Shown piece after piece: positions 46,466 through 57,962 of a stretch of 64,000 bases of DNA (its first letter is position 1; the number at the start of each line of letters is the position of its first letter). Source of the DNA: Chloranthus sessilifolius (Eukaryota > Streptophyta > Magnoliopsida > Chloranthales > Chloranthaceae); assembly GCA_021018995.1 (NCBI GenBank), contig CM037590.1:83050097-83114096 (forward strand), given 5' to 3'. The translations under genes were made by a program, and so were the position numbers. The notes below the pieces were generated by a model. That model had not been told where the DNA came from. It worked only from the letters and a program-made list of their open reading frames with translations, and searched no databases.

Positions 46466-48029
46466 AAATATTTGCAAACTTATTGAATTTTCTCTCTCTC
46501 GATCTCAATGGCGCTATACCACAGTTTATGACTGCCATTGTTAATTATGTGAAACAATGGCTTCCGACCTACACTTAAACCCCAAAAATGTATATTTATG
46601 AGTGATCTTATAATATTAAACTAGACTTTTGAATTTAACGATTAAAATGTCATTTATTATTGTGTGACATTGTACATATATGTGAATCAAAATTTCGGAT
46701 TTCGGCCAAACTGTCACATGGTACACATATTAAATATGCTCACCGCTATAGTTTTATATATGATCTCCATATTCTACATATTATCTTCTTCTCATGGCCT
46801 ATTATCTTTTTCATCAATTTTCAACCTTATGGCATACTTTTCTTTTACGTAAGATGTGATTAAACCTAGTTGCAACCTAAAAGTTGCAATATTGTCAACC
46901 ATTGATTGGGCTAGAGGCCCAACCCCAACATGTGTCACACATCATTATAGAATAAAATCAGCCAAAAATATTTGAAAAATTATTGAATTTCCTCTCTCTC
47001 TCAATGGCCCATACCACAGTTTATGATTATCATAGTTATATGAAACAAGGGCTTCTGACCTACATTTAAGCACTAAAATATTTATTTATAAGTGATCTTA
47101 TAATATTAAATTAGACTTTTGAATTTACCGATTAAAATGTAATTTATTATTATGTCACGTGGTACACATATGTGAATTACTCTAAATTTTGGAAGTGCCA
47201 ATACATGGGAAAATGTCTTAGCCTAATCAGTGGATGGGAATCATCCGATTGGTAAACTTTAATAGATCAATAAAAATTAAGAATGACATTTGGTATTAGA
47301 TACACAGACTAGATGGTTCAAATCTCCCAAAAATGAAGTGCGATTTTTGGTTGATTGTCATTCAATGAAGGATCTATCTTGACGGTTATGGAATACCAAC
47401 ATCTTAAACCATTGATGATGCATGATCATTTAAAAAATATTTTGATATTCAAATGATGGTTGGAAGCAAGGTGCCAAAATCGGTATCGGACTCGGGTGGG
47501 GTATCGGTCCATGGAGGACCGATACGACTCGGCCGATACCGATACGTATCAGCCTATTTTTATTTATATTTTGTTTAAGAAGAAAAAAAGATAGAGGTAT
47601 CGACCGAAATAGATATTGTATTGGGCGATACCCGATATGTATCGGCTTATATGGTCTCGTATCGGCCGATACCAATACCGAATTGAGATACTGATACGTA
47701 TCAATTTTTTGAGAAACCGATATGCATCGCCAATACAGATCGGCCGATTTTTTATACCATGCATGGTTGGAACTCGGAGGAGTCCACTCCTTGTTTTAAA
47801 TATGTTCACCACTATAGTTTTACATGTGATCTCCATGCTCTACCTGTTATCTTCTCCCATGGTCTATTATATTTTGCATCAATTTTCAACCATGTGGCAT
47901 ACTTTTCTTTTAGGTAAGATGTGATTAAACCTACAACCTAAATGTTGCAATATTGTCAACCATTGATTGGGCTAGAGGCCTAACCCCAACATGTGGCACA
48001 CATCATTATAGAATAAAATCAGCCGAAAT
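46466..48029. repeat. Segmental tandem duplication, second copy interrupted
   Basis: Unit A (46466-46973) and unit B (46959-48029) share two blocks. 46470-46675 matches 46960-47165, and 46732-46973 matches 47798-48029. Unit B has about 600 extra bp between its blocks, containing miniature copy 2. The match is roughly 85-90 percent by eye. Confidence 0.8.
47468..47761 (+). mobile_element. Mutator-like palindromic miniature, copy 2
   Basis: It runs AAGGTGCCAAAATCGG ... ATCGGCCGATTTTTTATAC. The direct repeat ATGGTTGGAA flanks it (47456-47465 and 47763-47772), offset by one or two bases from the ends. The interior has TATCGGCCGATAC words. Confidence 0.68.
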
Positions 48030-48445
48030 ATAATCACTAAATTTTAAAATATAATCACTAAATTTTAAAATATAGAGCAGAAGGTCCTTCAAATGAACCC
48101 TAAACAACATATGGACAATAGTCTACACATTCATATACAAAAAGTGCTTTAACCATATGGGTAAAGGTAGCTTGGTACCATAGATCATGTAACTTACATG
48201 ATCCCATACCAATTTGTAGTCACGTGCCACTCAATCTCATGATCGGATTTCATGGATAAGAGCAGCTCGATGATTATCATAAATATTTTGTGAAAAAAAA
48301 TTAAAATATAAAAATATAAAATCATGTGATCAAATCAGCCAATTGCAAATGTGGTTAAAAGTGTAAATTGCACATTAAATGGAGAGTAAAATGACATTTA
48401 GTTTTACCATCCATTTCTCACCATGGTTGATGCCATTGACAATGC

Positions 48446-48448
<3 letters not shown>
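48030..48448. other. No recognised feature
   Basis: AT-rich intergenic DNA following the duplication. A 16-bp string, ATATAATCACTAAATT, is doubled at 48029-48065. Confidence 0.45.

Positions 48449-48516
<68 letters not shown>
48449..48516. repeat. (TA)n microsatellite, about 68 bp
   Basis: Uninterrupted alternating T and A. The frame through it (Ile-Tyr repeats) is an artefact. Confidence 0.97.
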
Positions 48517-48518
<2 letters not shown>

Positions 48519-48693
48519 AAATAATTATAATCATCGAGCCTGTCCTTTCCATGATACCTGATATGAGATGAAGTGCTATATAGTTGCAAATGTGAGACCA
48601 GGTAAGTTATATGGGCCATACTACGAAGCTACTTTTAATCTAACTTTATAATTAGAAACCTCTGACATCTCAAATCTGATATAGGTGTTCAAC

Positions 48694-48973
48694 CATAGTA
48701 TCAAATATTTGTAGATACCGATATGTATCGGCGGCGATATGTATTGGGTATCAATTCGGGTATCGGTATCGGCCGTTATGGGCTTGTATCGGTCGATATG
48801 GTATCGGTATCGGCCGTTATGGGCTTGTATCGGTCGATATGGTATCGGTATCGGCCAATACCTCTATTTTATTTATTTATTTTTTAAATGGCATCGATAC
48901 AACTCGGTATCGGCCGATTCGAATCGGTTCTCCATGGACCAATACGTGATACCGATACTGAGTTTGACACCTT
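48694..48973 (-). mobile_element. Mutator-like palindromic miniature, copy 3
   Basis: CATAGTATCAAA ... TTGACACCTT, with a 9-bp flanking duplication GTGTTCAAC (48685-48693) and GTGTGCAAC (48974-48982). Inside, a unit of about 48 bp containing TATCGGCCGTTATGGGC is doubled. Orientation matches copy 1. Confidence 0.75.
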
Positions 48974-49018
48974 GTGTGCAACAAAATTTGATATAGCTGG
49001 TGCCCTTGTGCACCTTGA

Positions 49019-49171
49019 CACTACAAAAAATAAGACTATTAGCAGCAGCTAAAAACTACTGCTAATACCATTGCCGCTAATAGTCTTAATAGCCTTTAAT
49101 AGTTGTTTTGCTAATAGCCACAGTTTTTTGCTCCAAAAGAACTGCCGCTAATAGTCTTATTTTTTGTAGTG
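49019..49171. mobile_element. CACTA-type miniature (153 bp), intact ends
   Basis: It starts CACTACAAAAAATAAGAC and ends with the inverted copy TCTTATTTTTTGTAGTG. The 3-bp duplication TGA flanks it on both sides. Internal GCCGCTAATAGTC words are also inverted. Length, ends and 3-bp target fit the CACTA superfamily. Confidence 0.9.
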
Positions 49172-49489
49172 TGAGAGTAGTTCTTTCATAGATGTTGTTG
49201 GACATTTTGTTCACATGCGGCTTACTTGTTGAAATCATGACCTCATTACGTATATGACCAATGCCTACCCACTAACCAGCAGAGTTGAAGTTAGTTTAAT
49301 GATTTAGAGTGTAACTTTAAGGTTCTATTCGGATAGGGGGAAAGAAAAAGAAAAGGAAAAATTATAAAATACATGTTTGGCAACAAAGTTGTGCCACTGA
49401 AAATAATAGGAAAATTCAAAATTTTCTTTTCCATTAAGAAAAGACAAATCTTTCTAAAATATGGGGGATTTCATCGAAAATTGGTTACC

Positions 49490-49930
49490 TCCCTCCCCTC
49501 CCCTCTTTTTGTTGCTTGAAAACTCTCTCTCACTCTCTCTCCCTAACTGATTTCTCTCTCTATAAATTTCTCTCTCACCAAATCTCTCTCTCTCTCTCTC
49601 TCACCGAATCTCTATCCTTCTCTTAATCTCTCTCTCACCGAATCTCTCTCTAATCGGTCTCTCTTCTCCATTCTCTCTCTCTCTCTCTAATTTTTTATTT
49701 GGTGTGTGTTGTCTACACCAAAGATGATGCCCCCCTTTCAATCTCTCTCCTAATCTCTCTATCTAAATCTCTCTTGTTCAGATATCCTCCAATTTCTCTT
49801 TTTAGATTTCTATTTCTCTCTCCTAGTCTCTCTCTACGTTTCTCTTTTAATTTATCTCTCTCCCCAAATCTCTCTCTCCTAATCTCTCTCTTTCTCTCTC
49901 CTAATTTTTCTCTCTCACGAAATCTCATTC
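49490..49930 (+). repeat. Polypyrimidine (TCTC-rich) tract, about 440 bp
   Basis: The strand is almost wholly C and T, with CTCTCTCT runs broken by short words such as ACCGAATC and CTAAT. Reading frames through it are artefacts. Confidence 0.9.
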
Positions 49931-52747
49931 ACAATAGAAAGTTGGATTTATTAGGGTATGTGAGATGTAAATCATCCATGGTACTCATTTTCTATTTTCT
50001 AGGTGTAATTACTCAATCCAAACACTAGAAAATAATGAATTCCTATAAATTCCCAAAGAGATGGAATTCATTGGATCTACAAATCCATTTCCTATGTGTT
50101 CCGGAAAATTGTCAAACAAATAAATGAGTATTTTTGAATTCTAAGTCGTTACCAAAATTTAAAAAAAAACTCAATCTACCCTCAGTGAATTGGGTTCGGG
50201 TGATAGTAGCGAATTTTGAATGATGAAATCCAATTTGAATTGAGCGAATTAGCGAACTAAGTATGAGATTTGGAGCATTGAAGCATCATCTGCAGCCTAA
50301 TTATCTGCCTTTATTAATTGATGATGACAACACACCCTTGAAATTCGAGCGGCAACAAGAATTAGTAAGCAAGACCATGCAAGGCCATCCAATGGTCTAG
50401 ATTGGTCAAATATACGAAGACCAATATATTGTTGAAATCCCTTGAGTTTTCTAGAATTTTTGTAAAGAAAAATGTAATTTTGATTTGAACATTTTAGTTA
50501 TTCTGGAATAATATTTTGATCATGATATTTGGATGCCAGACATGTGATCAAAATGATCAAACAAGGCCATCGAATGGTCAAGATTTGGTCAAAGATGACC
50601 CATATACATTATTATGTAGAAATCCAAATTTTTGGCTTTATGTTCTCATGCCATATAATTTAGATAAAAGGGAACTTATGGCTGGAATATATGTATTGTA
50701 GATGATAATATATGATTTTGATCTCTGAAAAATAATATGTTGATCACGGATTTCTAGGTCAAATAGTAGTCATAGATGCATCTTGATACTATGTGTAGTA
50801 TAGTGTTAATTGATGTTATTTCCTTTATAGAATATTCATGAAATTTGTGACCTATTATTAGATAATGTTTAGATGAAATATTCATGTGGTATCTAGAAAT
50901 TTTTTATTAGCATTTACTGTTTTTAATCATGATCAAAATGTGTGGTTATAGATTACTTGATGCTTGATAGTTTGCATATGACACAGTATTGAATTTTTGC
51001 TCATTTTCTATAGGATTAAATTTAATTCTTTGAGCTTGATTAGTATTTGGAATATACTGAGATTCATATGGTTTTATCTCAAATTTTTTTATCTCTTTTA
51101 TTTATCTTGATGATAGTCCAATCAGATGGTCACGATTGACTATGTTGAAATTTATTTTATTTGCTTGAATTGCTTGATATAAATGCCTAGGGCTTGCTTG
51201 TCTTGATCATAGAACCATGATCTATTGATGGTTTAGATAAGTTTTTAAATTATGAAAATTTCATGTTTGAACTTTGAATTTTGATCATGGGAATTTTGAT
51301 GGTAATAGGTGCATGTATACGCAAAAACTATCCATGTAGCTATGCAGTTAACTTTAATGGAAGCCATTAGATGGTCTCTAGATCGAAGTTTGACCATTTT
51401 GGTTGAATGATGGTCCGATGAGTTTCCCAACTTTGGAAGCTCATAAACAATGTCGATCTCGAATGATCAACGGCGATCGATTGTTATCGATGACAACCCA
51501 AATTTAGGGTAATTTAGGCTATAGAGCACACCGATTAATTTTTTGAAAAATAATCAAGAAATTTCTTGAAAAATATGATTTTTAGCAAAACTGCTCTTTG
51601 AAAAGAAAATGGTTTGAAAAATGTTAACGTGCTTGGAAACTTAGGTTCGATCAGATGGCCCTCCAAGCCAAACTGAAATTTCTAGATAAATTGATACTTG
51701 GCGAATATGGTAGTCCCGGCAAACAATTCATGCCGATTAAATCAATAGAAGGAACCTGAAACGTGTCCCCGATGGATCTGAGACTGACCTGGAATCATCC
51801 TGAACCAAGACCCGAAATATGTGACATGAATTGGACCACTTACCCCATTGAAGGCCCAAGTTTGAAGGCCTTGTAACCCACAACAATTTACTCAGAACAG
51901 AGAGCAAAATAAATTAAAATAAATTCTAAAAAAACTCTAAAAAATTTAGTTAAATAAGTTAACAAGTTCCTGATACCCAGTTAAAATTTCAGACCAAGAT
52001 AACAAGCGATTGGAAAGTTACGGCACCCGTAACACAAGGCAACGAAGTTGCCCTGTTGCACCAGAAATCAGAGCCCTCGAGAGCTATGAATTCTGTGACT
52101 GAGACCTCTCTAGAAAAATTTGGAATAAATCAAGGTAAGACATTGACCTATTCCTAAGGCTTGAATAAATTTTCATATGATAGTTCTACCAGGATTATCA
52201 GTTGAAAAATTTGGAGCATTGTGACGCAGAATTGCGGATCATGGCACCCAACCAATAATCAGACTTGACCTTTGATCGGATGGACCTGATACCATCCTGA
52301 TACTTTGACTTTTGACCCCCAAAATATATAAAAATATTATACATAACTCACTGATCTTTCTAGAAAGCCATTGAGTGCTCCATTTCGATATCGGCACAAA
52401 GAGTTACATGCCTGACATTAAGGCCCAATAAACCTGGCCCAGTAACTTGATAAACGTGGATAGATCTCAGTGATTTGGCTACCATGATCATGTCTGATCA
52501 TATTTTTGAGTGTCACCACCTGAGAAAGATGCGGTTACCAATGCTATTTCACCCAGATTTTGTAGGACTTGAAAATTAGATTGGAGTTAAAAATGACGAG
52601 TAATTTACTGTAAGGTGCTCGACATACTTGTTGGAAAATTTGCAATTCAATGATTTCAGTCAAAACCTTGACTTACCTTGAAATCCATGACCATCTGAGA
52701 AATACTAGATCATCGTGACCACATTGGAGGTGTTATGTGATGGGACT
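49931..52747. other. Non-coding; weak dispersed CCATCNNATGGTC words
   Basis: No coding region is recognised. A word like GGCCATCGAATGGTCAAGATT occurs near 50380 and 50563. Weaker forms lie near 51120, 51365 and 51650, suggesting an old repeat. It may be decayed LTR sequence, but I cannot fix ends. Confidence 0.4.
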
Positions 52748-53122
52748 TGTAGACACCCAAATTTGGCCCAAGGCCTGATTGAAACACATTTCGAGAGAGG
52801 TGCACTTTCGAGCTTTTGATGGTATGTATGAAACCCTTAGGAACCTTTCCAAACCCTCAGGAACCTTCCCGAACTCTTAGGAATCAACCCTAACCTTCCC
52901 AAACCCATTATAACCCTTTCCTGGACCAGTGTCAAATCCTCCCGAGTAGTGGTTGGAAAGAGGAGTGCCAAATTTTATATAGACCTATTTAGGAGCTAAG
53001 TTATATACCATTGGAAAGAAGACTTTTTCAGCTTTTTAACAAGCCAAAAATTACCTCAATCATAGTTATATATTAAAAGTTATGACCATTTAAAAATTAG
53101 GTCATTTTGGAGGAATTTTTGC

Positions 53123-53340
53123 CTGGCGCAACTAATAGTTGCGCGAAGCCATTTTCCCCTAGAATTTACCTGGCGCAACTAATAGTTGTGCCAGGCCTTT
53201 TTTCCCTAGAAATGGCCTGGCACAACTAATAGTTGCGCCAAGTAGAAATGGGTCCCCCCACCCCTCGCGGAGCCAACTTCCAGGCTACTTTACAGAACTG
53301 TTTTACTGTACATTTGCCTGGCGCAACTACAGACATATGA
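53123..53340. repeat. GCGCAACTAATAGTTGCGC palindrome array
   Basis: Three long copies of CCTGGCGCAACTAATAGTTG and one half copy stand 50-65 bp apart. Each whole unit is a near-perfect palindrome. They end about 270 bp upstream of the TATA box. Confidence 0.88.
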
Positions 53341-53613
53341 ACAGTGACTTTTGGTTTTTACCTCAAAGTTTGAAGCTAGGGTTTGACTTGTTGACCACCT
53401 CAATCCTTGAGGTGTGTTTTGATAACTTTGTTGCACCCTTTTGGCACCTATTTGTAACCCATAAGTGATCTAAACCATTAATCCATCATCTACCATTAAA
53501 GCCCATCTTCACACTTCTCTAAACCCTTGAAACCTTAGAAAACCTTAGATACTAGATTACCTAATTTCTAACCTTGATTAGCATCTAAACACTCTCCTAA
53601 TCCACCCATTTCC

Positions 53614-53622
53614 TATAAATAG
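53614..53622 (+). promoter_or_regulatory. TATA box of the truncated Tat-type LTR
   Basis: TATAAATAG within CCTATAAATAGAGCCCC, a strong plant TATA context. Confidence 0.65.
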
Positions 53623-53911
53623 AGCCCCCCTCCCTTTGGTTTAGGGGTTGAGAATTTTGGCCTAAGAGAGAAAGAGTTTAAAGTGAGAAGATCTTTCTCC
53701 CTTTGGTGCATACTTCTCATACAAATTCTAAATTTCAAAAAGCTCCCTTAGGTTAGGTGTGTGTAATCTCTTAGCCTTCCCTCTCTACCTCTTAAATTCA
53801 AGCCTTAGGAGTTAGAACTCCTTTTTCCACTATTCAAGCCTTTAAAAGCTCATCAAAGCAAGCCACGCAAGGGTCTCCTACGGTGCTACAAGGGCTCGAG
53901 GGCTCCGACTA

Positions 53912-56374
53912 TGACAGCCCGGATTTCGGCACCCCAAAACCCGTGCCATCAGCACGATCCTCTAGACCGTGCCCCATGGCTATGTACAAAACATTGGTAT
54001 AACAAGTAATATTAAGATAAAATGGAATAATAACTACACGATGCGGAAGTAAAATATTATTCAAAGTATAAACTCAAAAGACAGTTCTACTTTCATGCCA
54101 CTGCATGAACAGAGGACCGATCCGAACCATCGGTGATCAACAGATCATCCCAGATGGTTCGCCAAAAGAATATATCAATTAATTACATTATTTATCAAAA
54201 TAAAGGCTTGACATACCAAGCCGTACCAATGAGCTCTCAAAACTACTCTCTCAAAGTACTCAGCGGAGTCTCCTAGAAGAAGTCCTCAAGAGGGGGCTCC
54301 AACTCTTCCCCAGGCACGTAATCTGAATCACTTGGATCCACGTCTCCCGAAGCCTCGGCTGCTGCTAGCACTAGACCTGCAACGTATAGTTTAAAGGGTG
54401 AGCTACATCCTAGATCAATAGGGAACAACACAATGAACCTATAAGTCAAAATTTCACATATATTTCATAATATTCTAAGCATGATGTATTTATGCACTTG
54501 TTGGAAAAACAGTTTAAAAAGATGACAATTTGTATTTAAATTTACTGGTAGTTGCATGTTTCCCTTTATTATTAATTGTTCATGAATGACACTGAATAGG
54601 CCTAAAGTAATACTTAAATCTCAAACTTAAGTAGTCCCCGAGTAATATAGCATTGAGCCCTGATGGAATACCCTCCATCATCGTCTAAATAGACAGTTGT
54701 CATACGTATTCCCTGGGAATACTACCCAGGCCCCTTTCTCATAGGCGGCGGGGTTAAAACTCATCTCAACATCCCTCGGATGTGCTTACTGTATACAGAT
54801 AAACCTCCGTACCGGTGTACGGATTGGTCACTATACGGGTCATGGATATCCTGCTGAGTCAGTCGTGGGCATCCCGCATCGTCGGTGGGGTATTCTATTC
54901 AAACCTTAAATAACAAAAATATCATGTGCTTTGCATATAGTTATTCACCATGTAAAAGTACTACTTTATATCAGTTAGGCCTTATTAGTTGTTATCCAAT
55001 CTTACCTACATCCCTGGGATGTCTAAATTACTCGCATCACACTGATGCCTTTATCACTTTCTCATCCCCTGGGGATGTCTCATTCTCATTTACTTTCTTG
55101 GTGCCATACACACACCCTTTATACAAAGATTTACACAGTTAAAATATTTTCAATTTGATTTCTATATCACTACATATATGCTCTTGTAATTAAAGTACAT
55201 GTTCAAGGTGTTCCCTACCTCAAGTCTCTGAAGGTCCAAGCATCAAGGTCCCACACGGCTCCTTATGCTTGCTCTCACATGTACCACCTATGGTACATCA
55301 AAACACATGTAACATATCACTAAAGATGTAATAGAGAAGGTCCTAGACCCTCCATGTACCTCAAGGTCTAATTAAAAAGGCAACTAAAACTGCCAAAGTC
55401 GATTAATCGAAACCCTAAATCGATTAATTGATTCCGAAAATCGATTAATCGAAATCCAAAATCGATTAATCGATCCCAAATCGACTAATCGAAAATCCCA
55501 AAGATAGTTAATCGATTCTCAAATCGAGCAGTCTAAAATCCAAAATCGATTAATCGATCCCAAATAAATTAATCGAAATCCAAAATCGATTAATCAATTC
55601 TCCAAATCGATTAGTCGATTTCCCCAAGCCTCATCTCTCCAGTCATTGGAGGTACTCAGTTGATTAGTCGATTTCCAAATCGATTAATCGACTTTTAAAA
55701 TCGATTAATCGATTTCCAGATCGATTAATCGAACTCTGGCATTCTTGCTTTTTCAACTTACTAGACCAAAATCGATTAATCGATTAATCGATTTGGTCAG
55801 AACTCAGCCCCTTTTCGGGCTGTTCTTCAAAATCTTTTTCTTTCTTTTCTATCCATTTAATTTTATGATTTTTAACTACCCTTGACTAAATTTAATCATC
55901 AAAACTATGTATTTAATTTTAGTAAAACGCACCTCAAATCAATCTCTTAAAAGCTTGAATGGTTGATTTGAATGGTTAGGGTTCCAACTCTTGCTTCAAC
56001 GATCCTCCACGCGTTGAATCCGATATTAAATGTTTGAAACTCTTCCTTCAATCAAACCACAATAACTCCTAACCGTTACTCACCTTGGTTCTCTCCCTCT
56101 CTCTTCTTAACTCTCTTTCACCAACCAAGCAAAAGAAATCTAGGTTATTAAAACCCTTATAACTTCTCTCAAGCTTCGGTGTTAAGCACATACACTAGAG
56201 ATAGGTGTATGTGGCTCTAAACTCACACCATACACTACACTTGGGTCAAATTTATATCACACTAGTTCATTACTTCATGAGTCAACTATTTGACCATCAC
56301 GTGGTCAAACCTATGACCAGTCGGGCACGAATCTCGAGGTCACTATTTAACGTTCAAATTTTCTGGATATTACA
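53912..56374 (-). repeat. 3' LTR of a minus-strand Ty3/gypsy element (2463 bp)
   Basis: On the minus strand it starts TGTAATATCC at 56374, right after the purine-rich AAGGTGAGGAGAA, and ends GGGCTGTCA at 53912. The sequence beyond the tract (GAGGACGAAAATTCC) is the same end-of-pol text seen near 30720 in the chromovirus. A TCGATTAATCGA array lies at 55390-55800. A TATA-like TATAAAGGG sits at 55123-55115, about 270 bp downstream in that orientation. Confidence 0.72.
55390..55800. repeat. ATCGATTAATCGAT palindrome array, about 16 copies
   Basis: Exact or one-base variants of ATCGATTAATCGA(T), joined by AAATCC or TCCCAA spacers, 17-30 bp apart. Each word is a palindrome. It lies in the LTR upstream (minus sense) of a TATA-like site. 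Confidence 0.93.
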
Positions 56375-56913
56375 TTCTCCTCACCTTGGGAATTTTCGTC
56401 CTCAAAAATAAACCCAAAGGTGTCTCAATGTGGGTACCCCCCACACAGGTGAATTGTGCACACCCGCTGACAACCGTTAGTTAAATTAATAACACACTAT
56501 GTAAGAAGGGAAACATATATGCAATTACAGAAATGTTGTCAAAAAAAAAAAAAAAATCATTTCAGCTATTCATTTTTTTTCAAAAAGTTACAATTTTGTC
56601 ATGTCACTGTAATTACAATTTCATACATATGATTTCAATACACAACAAAACTCAAAAAGAAAACATCTGGTTGTCAAGGCCGAGCGTGCCGATTCCGCTC
56701 TGCACTCAGTATGGGCGATGGTCGCGCCAGCGTCCAAGCTCGCCTCGCTGAGGCGTACGATAGTCGAGAGGATAGATGTATCGCATGGTGTGGTACATCA
56801 AAAAGTCCATGCGCCGATTCATTTGTTGATTGTTGGCATCCATCCGGGCCAACACATCCTCGATCGTAGGCGCAGGGTGAGCGGCACGTCGGTGGTAGGG
56901 TGAGATAGGTGTG
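56375..56913 (-). pseudogene. Interior stub with the C-terminus of an accessory ORF
   Basis: On the minus strand, from 56905, an open frame reads IEDVLARMDANNQQMNRRMD then FLMYHTMRYIYPLDYR. It ends at TGA near 56708. It continues past the break at 56914, where the Athila LTR starts, so only its tail is seen. The pattern of a short helical MDxxNxxMxxxMD tail resembles ends of plant retrotransposon-borne accessory ORFs, but I cannot name the family. About 300 bp of A/T-rich sequence then separate it from the polypurine tract. The chromodomain expected for a complete chromovirus is not there, so this was probably a non-autonomous element. Confidence 0.45.
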
Positions 56914-57069
56914 TGTTAAGACTTGAAAAGTACCACTTTTCACCCCTTAACTTAACCTTTGATTAGACCCTTAGCCACCTAATAAACTCTTCTTAAGTGT
57001 TTTGTTCAGGAAATAATCAGCAGTGAAATAAGGCCAAGAATCTTGTTATGGAGCTTGCTTTGGCACCAG

Positions 57070-57560
57070 ATGCCCCTCAGCAAGAATGCACTTCGAAGCC
57101 TCGCGCAGATCAGCTGAGCTTCCCACGGCGTTACAGCAACCTCTCGCGCAGATGAATGACTGAGGAGCTTCAGAAACTCAACCTCGCACAGCTCTCGTGA
57201 AGCTCAAGAGTAGAACACATCGCTCAGTGTCGCGCAGTTCAAAGCAGACCTCTCTCAATCTCGCGAAGTTCGCTTAAGACAGCTGAGGAGAGAGAGCTTT
57301 AGAAGATTCCTCGCGCAGCTATAACGCAGTCACCGCGGGGTATAATTCTCAGAAGAAGAATGCCTCGTGCAGTTCGCGCGCCATTCAAGAAAGAAAGCAT
57401 CATGGCGAAGGCAAAGCCAAGCTCGCGAAGATTGAATGAGACAAAGAACCTCGCGTAGTTCAGAACTCAAAAGAACCTCGCGAGGTAACTCGCGAAGTCC
57501 AAGTAAAGAGAAGAGCTCGCGCAGTTCTCGCGCTGCTGCCCAGCGAAGTAATCTACCACG
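57070..57560 (+). repeat. CTCGCGCAGTTC motif array in the Athila-type LTR
   Basis: About a dozen variants, such as CCTCGCGCAGATC, GTCGCGCAGTTC, CTCGCGAAGTTCGC and CCTCGCGTAGTTC, spaced 25-60 bp. The same word recurs at 61225-61325 before the accessory ORF. Confidence 0.85.
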
Positions 57561-57954
57561 GGACTGCTTGAATTGCGACGCTTGAGACTATGTTTTCTAT
57601 TTAACCTCATGAACTCCAACCCAGCGAGAGCTCAACTCTTTATCGCGCGACTGCCTGAACAGCAAACCAAGGCAACCTCGCGACGGCTGAAGCTTCAGTG
57701 TCAAACCATCCTAGCGAAGAGCAATGAGCTACCACGCAACAAGTCTGGGAAACTATAGCTGCCTAGCGAGGCTCTGAACCTAAACTTCCATCTCTTCAGC
57801 AGAGGGCATTCTAGAAATTTCCAGTGACTAGGGCACGCACTCCCACGCTCAAATCTCCGTGCACACGCCCTGAGGCATCCAAGGATCAGTATAAGGCCAC
57901 GTGGCATCGTTAAAATTAGGGTTTCCTAACCCTAATGTGCCGCCACCCCACTGC

Positions 57955-57962
57955 TATATATA
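57955..57962 (+). promoter_or_regulatory. TATA box of the Athila-type LTR
   Basis: GCTATATATACCCAGG lies about 400 bp after the motif array and is followed by a pyrimidine-rich leader. Confidence 0.65.

Larger units (their letters stand above)
52748..53911 (+). repeat. Tat-type LTR, + strand, truncated at right
   Basis: It begins TGTAGACACCC, the same start as the Tat LTR at 19765. It holds a palindromic array (53123-53340) and the TATA box TATAAATAG at 53614-53622, followed by leader-like sequence. It is cut at 53912 by another element's LTR, so its right end is missing. Confidence 0.62.

Noticed and set aside
48379..48561. Frame with a long Ile-Tyr repeat
   Set aside because: Translation of the (TA)n microsatellite.
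49699..50028. Ser/Leu-rich frame (and an Arg/Glu-rich one on the other strand)
   Set aside because: Artefact of the TCTC-rich polypyrimidine tract.
57070..57560. Possible CRISPR-like array of CTCGCGCAG words
   Set aside because: Words are short, degenerate and irregularly spaced, in a plant LTR; no spacers of uniform length.
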